A stretch of 37,705 bases of DNA. Source: Microcoleus sp. FACHB-DQ6. Its GTDB lineage: Bacteria > Cyanobacteriota > Cyanobacteriia > Cyanobacteriales > Microcoleaceae. The stretch is from positions 1 to 37,705 of the forward strand of contig JACJNV010000154.1 of the NCBI GenBank assembly GCA_014695175.1, read 5' to 3'. Below the pieces are notes generated by a model. It was not told where the DNA came from. It was given only the letters and a program-made list of their open reading frames with translations, and made no database searches. Shown here piece after piece: positions 32,076-37,705 of this stretch; position 1 is the stretch's first letter, and each line of letters opens with the position of its first letter. The position numbers and the translations under genes were made by a program.

Positions 32076-33542
32076 ATGAATTTATTGTTTGAAGGCTTAG
32101 GTCTTTCGGAAGAACTCGTTCTCCATCTGGAAACACTAGGCTTTACAGAACCTACTCCCATCCAAGTACAAGCAATTCCGCACCTGTTAGCAGGTCGCGA
32201 CGTTGTGGGTCAAGCCCAAACAGGGACAGGCAAAACGGCAGCATTCTCGTTGCCCATCTTGGAGCGGATTGATTTAGATGTAACTGCGGTGCAAGCACTG
32301 GTGCTGACGCCGACTCGCGAATTGGCGATGCAAGTAACTGAAGCCATCCGCGATTTGAGCGGCATCAGCAACGACGGCCCGGTAAAAGTGGGTCGCTCTC
32401 TGCAAGTTCTGACAGTGTACGGCGGTCAATCAATCGATCGTCAAATGCAGCGTTTGAAGCGCGGCGTTCACGTCGTTGTCGGTACACCCGGACGCATATT
32501 GGATATGCTCAGCCGCGGCAGCCTGAAACTAGACAAGGTAAAATGGCTGGTTTTGGATGAAGCTGACGAAATGCTGAGCATGGGCTTTATCCAAGATGTG
32601 GAAAAAATCTTGGATGCTGCACCAAAAGAACGTCAAACGGCATTTTTCTCGGCGACGATGGAACCTTCCATCCGGAAATTGGTGGCGCGGCATTTGCACA
32701 ACCCAGTCAACGTCACCGTAGAACAGCCAAAAGCAACGCCGAAGCGCATCAGCCAAAGCGTGTACATGATTCCCCGTGGCTGGTCGAAGGCAAGAGCCCT
32801 ACAGCCAATTTTAGAAATGGAAGACCCGGAATCTGCACTGATTTTTGTGCGGACTCGGCAGTCGGCGGCAGAACTCACCAGCCAACTGCAAGCAGCAGGT
32901 CACAGCGTTGACGAGTATCACGGTAATTTGAATCAGGCACAGCGGGAACGCTTGCTGTCGCGGTTCCGCCAATGTCAGGTGCGCTGGGTAGTGGCGACTG
33001 ATATTGCGGCGCGGGGTTTGGACGTGGATCACTTGACTCACGTAATTAACTACGATTTGCCCGACAGTGTGGAAAGCTACGTTCACCGGATCGGACGCAC
33101 GGGCCGGGCTGGTCGGGAAGGAACGGCGATTACGCTGATTCAACCGGTCGATCGCCGCAAACTGCGGTTGATTGAACGCCACGTGCGATCGAGCTTGACG
33201 GTGCGAAACATTCCGACACGGGCGCAAATTGAAGCTCGTCAGTTGGAAAAAATGCAGGGTAAAGTTCGCGAAGCTTTGGCTGGCGAACGGATGGCATCTT
33301 TCTTGCCTCTGGTGTCTCAGTTATCCGAGGAGTACGACTCCCACGCGATCGCCGCTGCTGCTTTGCAAATGGCTTTCGATCAAAGCCGTCCTGCTTGGAT
33401 GGGCGCTGATTACGCTCAACAAGAAGATCCCCCGATTGGTGGAGAAAACAGCGTCAAGCCAATCTTGATCAAAAAGCGGGCTAAGACTGGTGAGGCGACT
33501 TTTTCTGGAGCACCGAGTGCTCCTGTTCCCCAGAACCGCTAA
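32076..33542 (+). CDS. crhR: DEAD-box RNA helicase, CrhR type
   Basis: A 488-residue DEAD-box helicase with all motifs: Q motif GFTEPTPIQ, I AQTGTGKT, Ia PTRELA, Ib TPGR, II DEAD, III SAT, V ARGLD, VI HRIGRTGRAGR. Length, the C-terminal extension after motif VI and its place after rimO match CrhR (Synechocystis 492 residues), a redox- and cold-regulated RNA helicase that unwinds and anneals RNA and associates with ribosomes. The C-terminal ~100 residues (ARQLEKMQGKVREALAGERM and onward, ending EATFSGAPSAPVPQNR) are the family-specific tail. TTAGGAGC gives a good ribosome site about 7 nt before the ATG. The long leader with hairpins and intron remnant may affect regulation. A strong terminator follows. 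Confidence 0.95.
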   Translation: MNLLFEGLGLSEELVLHLETLGFTEPTPIQVQAIPHLLAGRDVVGQAQTGTGKTAAFSLPILERIDLDVTAVQALVLTPTRELAMQVTEAIRDLSGISNDGPVKVGRSLQVLTVYGGQSIDRQMQRLKRGVHVVVGTPGRILDMLSRGSLKLDKVKWLVLDEADEMLSMGFIQDVEKILDAAPKERQTAFFSATMEPSIRKLVARHLHNPVNVTVEQPKATPKRISQSVYMIPRGWSKARALQPILEMEDPESALIFVRTRQSAAELTSQLQAAGHSVDEYHGNLNQAQRERLLSRFRQCQVRWVVATDIAARGLDVDHLTHVINYDLPDSVESYVHRIGRTGRAGREGTAITLIQPVDRRKLRLIERHVRSSLTVRNIPTRAQIEARQLEKMQGKVREALAGERMASFLPLVSQLSEEYDSHAIAAAALQMAFDQSRPAWMGADYAQQEDPPIGGENSVKPILIKKRAKTGEATFSGAPSAPVPQNR

Positions 33543-33583
33543 TTGGTAGGGTGCACTCGGTGCACCTTATTTAGAATTATTTT

Positions 33584-33617
33584 AGAGATGCGATCGATCG
33601 CACCTCTACTTTTTTTT
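33584..33617 (+). terminator. Rho-independent terminator after crhR
   Basis: AGAGATGCGATCGATCGCAC plus CTCT (33584-33607) is almost perfectly self-complementary and is followed by eight T (33610-33617). A second small palindrome GGTGCACTCGGTGCACC lies just before it (33550-33566). Confidence 0.8.
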
Positions 33618-33633
33618 ATGGGTGTGAGACTCT

Positions 33634-33819
33634 ATGGGGAATAAAAATCACAAAAAAGCTCTTCGTTCGTTGAACAAGCGGATTGCAGAACATGAAGAAA
33701 AGATTAGACTGGAATATGAGAAGGATTTTCCCGATGAAGGCTTAATCCGGCATTGGGAAAGTGAAATTCGAGCTTTTGAGAAAGGAATTCAGCTAGCTTT
33801 AAAACGATTGGGTAAATAA
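33634..33819 (+). CDS. Small basic coiled-coil-like protein, 61 aa
   Basis: A 61-residue, highly charged protein: MGNKNHKKALRSLNKRIAEH, then EEKIRLEYEKDFPDEGLIRH, WESEIRAFEKGIQLALKRLG, K. The heptad spacing of hydrophobic residues suggests two helices in a hairpin. I do not recognise the family. It ends 2 nt before the next gene starts, so the two are surely one operon. The pair of tiny, oppositely charged proteins resembles small two-gene modules in layout, but neither matches a toxin or antitoxin I know. Confidence 0.65.
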   Translation: MGNKNHKKALRSLNKRIAEHEEKIRLEYEKDFPDEGLIRHWESEIRAFEKGIQLALKRLGK

Positions 33820-33821
33820 AG

Positions 33822-34082
33822 ATGCAAGTTAGAGATCGGACAATTTCTGTAACTAATTCTACACTGAGAACGTTAATTGATGAATTGGGTACTGAGTGTC
33901 AAAATGTGATTACTTTAATCCATCAGCTTCAGTTACCTGATTTGAGCGATCGACAAAAAGCTGAAATTCTAGCAGACTTCCTCAGTGCTGCAATTCATCT
34001 CAACGTTCACTGCGGAGAGGATTTTCAGACACTAATTGCTGAGGAAATGACACAATTGTCGGATGAGGATGAAGAGGATTAA
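33822..34082 (+). CDS. Small acidic helical protein, 86 aa
   Basis: An 86-residue protein starting 2 nt after the previous stop. An N-terminal strand-like MQVRDRTISVTNSTLRTLI leads into helices (DELGTECQNVITLIHQLQLP; SDRQKAEILADFLSAAIHLN) and a very acidic tail EEMTQLSDEDEED. The partner upstream is basic, so a direct complex is plausible. No family is recognised; I have no basis for a function. HIP1-related GCGATCG is present, and base composition is like the surroundings. Confidence 0.65.
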   Translation: MQVRDRTISVTNSTLRTLIDELGTECQNVITLIHQLQLPDLSDRQKAEILADFLSAAIHLNVHCGEDFQTLIAEEMTQLSDEDEED

Positions 34083-34217
34083 GGAGACGCGGGCGATCGC
34101 ACATGAGGAAAAAGCCCTCCCGTCAACTCACAGAAAGGCTAAAAATCCTCAGAAATAAGGAATAAAGTCCTTACTACAAACTTGTGAACCCGGACTTTTG
34201 AACGGTAGTTTAATATT

Positions 34218-34778
34218 TCAGTTGAGCTGCGTGCTCACAATAATTTTTTGCACGCGATCGCCCTTAATTTCCACAATCAAATTAGAAGCCTTTTGCTCAT
34301 TGCTGTAAGTCAACCGAGTCACTCCACCCTGCACTGATTGCGACCCGTAACCGTAAGTTTTAATGACTTTTTGGCTGTTATCTCCTAGCTTCACACCATC
34401 AATTGTCAGAAACTTGGGATTGGTAGTAGAAATTAAATAAACTTTGCCCTCCCATGCTGCTACCGTCAATCCTGAGTAGGTTAGCGTGCGAATCTTCCCG
34501 CCGATGCCAGGCCCAGCAGGTTTAGTTTCGTCGCGCTGCGGTTTTCCCAACTTGCGTTTTGCCTCTTCTACAGGCATCCCCAACCGAACGCCGCCAATCC
34601 CCAGGCGCGAATAGTTCAGCGCCGCCGGCTTTTGTGTCGCGCTGAGCATTCTTTCTAGAGTCGCAACAGTTTGATTCATAGCGGGAACAGGGCGAACTAA
34701 AGCAGCAAATCCAAAGCTCGAAATCGCGAGATTCATCATGATGCCAGCAACGGCTGTTGTCACAAACATTTTTACCAT
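34218..34778 (-). CDS. Exported protein with two SmpA/BamE-like repeats
   Basis: A 186-residue protein with an N-terminal signal peptide or anchor (MVKMFVTTAVAGIMMNLAIS then SFGFAALV). Two similar segments, IGGVRLGMPVEEAKRKLGKP and IDGVKLGDNSQKVIKTYG, each followed by beta-strands (TLTYSGLTVAAWEGKVYLIS; TRLTYSNEQKASNLIVEIKG), resemble the SmpA/OmlA/BamE-like fold of small periplasmic or lipid-anchored proteins. No lipobox cysteine is seen. Length and the paired repeats suggest a periplasmic role, unnamed. It runs convergent to the small two-gene operon; a short ~135-bp spacer separates them. Confidence 0.65.
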   Translation of the reverse strand: MVKMFVTTAVAGIMMNLAISSFGFAALVRPVPAMNQTVATLERMLSATQKPAALNYSRLGIGGVRLGMPVEEAKRKLGKPQRDETKPAGPGIGGKIRTLTYSGLTVAAWEGKVYLISTTNPKFLTIDGVKLGDNSQKVIKTYGYGSQSVQGGVTRLTYSNEQKASNLIVEIKGDRVQKIIVSTQLN

Positions 34779-34843
34779 TTTTTTATAGCTTTATTTGGCC
34801 ATGTATTCGCGCGATCGCCCGCTAGATCCGGATTGATAGTAAT

Positions 34844-35003
34844 AGGACTTACACAAAGACTCTGGGACGCACGGCGATGCTCTGAAACCGAATTTTTTTT
34901 ACCAAAACTACACAGAGAAACCCGGTTTTTACCATAAATCTTAGGTTTAACAGTCAGGTATTCAGCAAGAAACCGGGTTTCTAGCGCCACCTAGGTAAGT
35001 CCT
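34844..35003. mobile_element. MITE-like element with AGGACTTAC ends
   Basis: AGGACTTAC (34844-34852) and GTAAGTCCT (34995-35003) bound 160 bp without coding capacity. Inside lies an inverted pair of the AAACCCGG repeat (34917-34930 and 34968-34981). Target duplication is not clear. The rest of the spacer to 35174 holds no gene. Confidence 0.5.
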
Positions 35004-35174
35004 GACTAATATTTTTCAAGCTTTGAAAACCGCCAATTTCGGGCGAACCGAATTTGCTCCCGCACAAGCTTGCGTCCGCCTGCGAGGACTGAAAGAAAGA
35101 ATAAAGAGGTAAATCAACGGAAATTGCTGTGATATCCTAACAAAAGCCATATCTGCATAAAATAAGTAATTTAG

Positions 35175-36377
35175 ATGACCGCAACAGATTCTACTAAGCA
35201 CCAAAAATCCAAGGCCCTCAAACCGGGTAGCCGCCGCCCCGCTAAAGAACTTTGCAGCGAGTGCGGCTTGTGCGATACATATTACATCCATTATGTCAAG
35301 GAATCTTGTGCTTTCTTAACACAGCATATCGCGGAATTAGAAGAAGAGATTCACGGGCGATCGCGCAATCTCGACAATCCCGACGATTGGTATTTTGGAG
35401 TCAGTCAAAATATGATGGCGGCTCGGAAAAAAGAGCCAATCGAGGGCGCTCAGTGGACGGGAATCGTCAGCACAATTGCAATTGAAATGCTCGAAAAAGG
35501 AATTGTAGAAGGCGTTGTTTGCGTCCAAAATACTAAGGAAGACCGCTTTCAACCGATGCCGATTATTGCTAGAAATCGCGAAGAAATTCTGGCTGCAAAA
35601 GTTAACAAACCCACTCTCTCCCCCAATCTTTCAGTATTAGAACAAATTGAAAAATCTGGGATGAAGCGGCTGTTAGTAATTGGCGTCGGTTGTCAAATTC
35701 AAGCTTTGCGAACAGTCGAGAAAAAACTCGGTTTAGAGAAGCTCTACGTTTTGGGAACTCCCTGCGTGGATAATGTCAGCCGTGCAGGGTTGCAGAAATT
35801 CCTAGACACGACTAGCCGTTCTCCTGAAACGGTGGTTTCTTACGAGTTTATGCAAGACTTTAACGTTCACTTCAAACACGAAGATGGTTCGGAAGAAAAA
35901 GTGCCGTTTTTCGGGCTGAATACCAAGGAATTGAAAGATGTTTTTGCTCCTTCTTGTTTGAGCTGTTTTGATTATGTCAATTCTTTAGCTGATTTAGTTG
36001 TGGGCTACATGGGCGCACCCTTTGGCTGGCAGTGGATTGTGGTGCGAAATGACACCGGGCAAGAGATGTTAGATTTGGTAACGGATCAGTTAAATACTCA
36101 GTCGGTGATGTCTCAGGGAAACCGAAAAGGAGCGGTTCAGCAAAGCATTCCGGCTTATGAAAAAGGAGTGACTTTGCCAATGTGGGCGGCGAAATTAATG
36201 GGAGTTTTTATTGAGAGAATTGGGCCGAAGGGTTTGGAATATGCCCGTTTTTCAATTGATTCTCATTTCACTCGCAATTATCTGTACGTGAAGCGGAATT
36301 ACCCGGAGAAATTAGAGGCTCATGTGCCGGAATATGCTAAGCGGATTGTCGGGCAGTATAAGTTACCAGATGTGTAA
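35175..36377 (+). CDS. bciB: Ferredoxin-type divinyl chlorophyllide 8-vinyl reductase (BciB)
   Basis: A 400-residue protein of the FrhB/HCAR family. After a basic N-terminus it carries the iron-sulfur motif CSECGLCDTYYIHYVKESC, then DDWYFGVSQNMMAARKK, a GVVCVQNTKEDRFQPMPIIA strand, VIGVGCQIQALRTVEKKLG with a further Cys, LYVLGTPCVDNVSR, and FAPSCLSCFDYVNSLADLVV. Length and motif order match cyanobacterial BciB (Slr1923 type), which reduces the 8-vinyl group of divinyl (proto)chlorophyllide using ferredoxin and FAD during chlorophyll synthesis. Plant HCAR is a close homologue, but in cyanobacteria BciB is the expected role. ATG 35175. The gene is single, upstream of an M28 peptidase. Confidence 0.9.
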   Translation: MTATDSTKHQKSKALKPGSRRPAKELCSECGLCDTYYIHYVKESCAFLTQHIAELEEEIHGRSRNLDNPDDWYFGVSQNMMAARKKEPIEGAQWTGIVSTIAIEMLEKGIVEGVVCVQNTKEDRFQPMPIIARNREEILAAKVNKPTLSPNLSVLEQIEKSGMKRLLVIGVGCQIQALRTVEKKLGLEKLYVLGTPCVDNVSRAGLQKFLDTTSRSPETVVSYEFMQDFNVHFKHEDGSEEKVPFFGLNTKELKDVFAPSCLSCFDYVNSLADLVVGYMGAPFGWQWIVVRNDTGQEMLDLVTDQLNTQSVMSQGNRKGAVQQSIPAYEKGVTLPMWAAKLMGVFIERIGPKGLEYARFSIDSHFTRNYLYVKRNYPEKLEAHVPEYAKRIVGQYKLPDV

Positions 36378-36385
36378 ACTTGTAG

Positions 36386-36447
36386 GGTGCGTCAGTCAAA
36401 AGCTGTTGGATTATGGAAAAAATAACGCTAACTGAAACTGACGCACC
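36386..36447. repeat. GGTGCGTCAGT inverted repeat, second copy
   Basis: GGTGCGTCAGT (36386-36396) and ACTGACGCACC (36437-36447) enclose an AT-rich centre with AAAAAATAACGC. Related to 23753-23807. An upstream in-frame ATG for the M28 gene (36413) lies inside it and is therefore doubtful. Confidence 0.7.
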
Positions 36448-36481
36448 TTACTACTCAAGCATAGCCAAAGAGAGAAAACAA

Positions 36482-37516
36482 ATGCAATTGGGGAAAATCG
36501 AATTATGGAATCGCGGAACGTTAACTAGACTGGCTATCCTTATTACGATCTTAATTACTCTAATTAGTGGGATATGGTTGAGTATGATTGCAATGCCCGG
36601 GAAAAGCTACAGCGGGGCAATTCCCCCTTTAACAGCACAGGAAATCTCGCTCCGAGATGCTTTACAGCGCGATGTGGAAAAGCTCTCTGGTGAAATCGGA
36701 GAGCGCAACTTTATACAATATAAAAAACTTGGAGAAGCTGCTGACTTTCTCGAAGCATCATTTGAAACTGCTGGCTATAAAGTTGAACGACAAGGATATA
36801 AAATTGACGATCAATTTTACTATAACATAGAAGTGGAGATTCCAGGGGGGAAAAAGGCAGATGAAATCGTTGTAATTGGGGCACATTATGATTCTGTGGC
36901 GGGGAGTCCAGGGGCAAATGATAATGCAACTGGGGCGGCGGGAGTGCTGGCTTTAGCGAGAATGTTTGCGGATAAAAAGCCTGAAAAAACTGTGCGTTTT
37001 GTTGAGTTTGTGAATGAGGAACCGCCTTTTTTCTGGACTGCTGATATGGGGAGTTTGGTTTATGCGAAAAGATGCAGAGAGCGTAATGAAAAAATTGTTT
37101 CGATGCTCAGTTTAGAAACAATTGGTTATTACTCAGATGCCAAAAACAGTCAGAAATATCCAGCACCCTTAAACCTTTTTTATCCTACGTCGGGAAATTT
37201 TATCGGATTTATTGGCAATACATCCTCAAGTAAACTGGTTAGAGAGGCGATCGCATCTTTCCGCCGCCATGCTGAATTTCCCTCGGAAGGTGCAGCAATT
37301 CCCGGTGGCATTCCTGGTGTTGGTTGGTCAGATCAATGGTCTTTTTGGCAACATGGTTATCCAGGGCTGATGGTGACAGATACTGCTCCCTATCGCTATC
37401 CTTACTATCACACGGCGCAAGATACACCCGATAAGGTTGATTGGGAACGGACGGCGAAGGTGATAGCTGGATTGGAAAAAGTTGTGGCAGATTTGGTGGG
37501 CGTTGATATTAATTAG
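36482..37516 (+). CDS. M28-family zinc aminopeptidase, membrane-anchored
   Basis: From ATG 36482 the protein is 344 residues; a 5' ATG at 36413 would add 23 residues encoded by a dispersed repeat. An N-terminal membrane anchor (LTRLAILITILITLISGIWL) is followed by an M28 catalytic domain. Zinc-site motifs are VIGAHYDSVAGSPGANDNAT (His and Asp ligands), RFVEFVNEEPPFFW (Glu pair) and YPYYHTAQDTPDKVDWE (final His). These peptidases remove N-terminal residues with two zinc ions; here the domain probably faces the periplasm. Substrate is unknown. Motifs appear intact, so it is likely active. It follows bciB in the same direction, but the spacer repeat argues for separate transcription. Confidence 0.9.
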   Translation: MQLGKIELWNRGTLTRLAILITILITLISGIWLSMIAMPGKSYSGAIPPLTAQEISLRDALQRDVEKLSGEIGERNFIQYKKLGEAADFLEASFETAGYKVERQGYKIDDQFYYNIEVEIPGGKKADEIVVIGAHYDSVAGSPGANDNATGAAGVLALARMFADKKPEKTVRFVEFVNEEPPFFWTADMGSLVYAKRCRERNEKIVSMLSLETIGYYSDAKNSQKYPAPLNLFYPTSGNFIGFIGNTSSSKLVREAIASFRRHAEFPSEGAAIPGGIPGVGWSDQWSFWQHGYPGLMVTDTAPYRYPYYHTAQDTPDKVDWERTAKVIAGLEKVVADLVGVDIN

Positions 37517-37592
37517 TTGCTTAGTGCGAAGCAGGGAAATATCATCGCTCGGCACAGAATATCATGCAAACTGGCGCACCTAAAAATTAGTA

Positions 37593-37619
37593 TATAGCCT
37601 TTCTCAGAAAGATGAGGTA
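37593..37619. repeat. Dispersed 27-bp sequence, second copy
   Basis: TATAGCCTTTCTCAGAAAGA followed by TGAGGTA matches 22284-22310 with one mismatch. No gene is seen in 37517-37705. Confidence 0.7.
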
Positions 37620-37705
37620 TGATGTTACTGACACTCACTCGTGAGGGTCAAACAGAGAAGATAAGATCAAATGAACTATAATTACATGGTTCAGTAAAGC
37701 CACGC

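Overview
The window reads as chromosomal DNA of a filamentous, oscillatorian-type cyanobacterium (Microcoleus/Oscillatoria/Phormidium-like; this placement is inference). The evidence is the dense scatter of the HIP1 octamer GCGATCGC, photosynthesis genes (psbZ, a bciB-type vinyl reductase), a rimO-crhR gene pair, heptanucleotide short tandem repeats (STRRs) and many small palindromic dispersed repeats.

Layout. 1-4.5 kb: a truncated family 2 glycosyltransferase (-), cobU, a small cysteine-rich protein and an ABC1/UbiB-family kinase. 4.5-9.5 kb: an accessory island. A minus-strand cluster of three small genes, headed by a ribbon-helix-helix-like regulator, lies opposite a two-gene operon (HNH endonuclease fused to an SF2 helicase, then a winged-helix-like protein). 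It is followed by gene debris, including the tail of a CHAT-domain protein. 9.5-15.1 kb: a very acidic TerB-like protein, a MITE with a target duplication, an RRM RNA-binding protein, a long spacer holding a probable small RNA, and an M48-type membrane protease homologue with an altered HExxH motif. 15.2-20 kb: a STAND-like ATPase with a homogenised TPR array, bracketed by inverted copies of a palindromic repeat, then a Phd/RelE toxin-antitoxin pair and a second MITE. 20-28.4 kb: prfC, a DUF4870 protein, a 1.2 kb repeat-rich spacer leading into a broken DUF2127 gene, a DHH-CBS-tRNA nucleotidyltransferase fusion carrying an in-gene STRR, psbZ, ribH and a duplicated ribH tail. 28.4-37.7 kb: two Uma2 genes, rimO, a probable group II intron remnant, crhR, two small coupled genes, an exported protein, bciB and an M28 peptidase.

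How genes work together. rimO-crhR keeps the order of the Synechocystis operon but is interrupted by intron debris. psbZ and ribH are neighbours in one orientation. The HNH-helicase and its partner overlap, share a strong promoter-like sequence and end at one hairpin, so they look like one mobile or defence module. The STAND-TPR gene and the toxin-antitoxin pair add to the accessory character.

Best candidates for something undescribed: (1) the HNH-helicase plus winged-helix two-gene system, with an internal ribosome-binding site that could yield a helicase-only product; (2) a ~130-nt minus-strand small RNA near 12.0-12.14 kb with an RpaB-type HLR1 element over its promoter, plausibly a PsrR1 homologue; (3) the STAND-TPR protein with near-identical 144-bp repeats; (4) the M48 homologue with RELGH in place of HELGH. 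No tRNA, rRNA or CRISPR array was seen.
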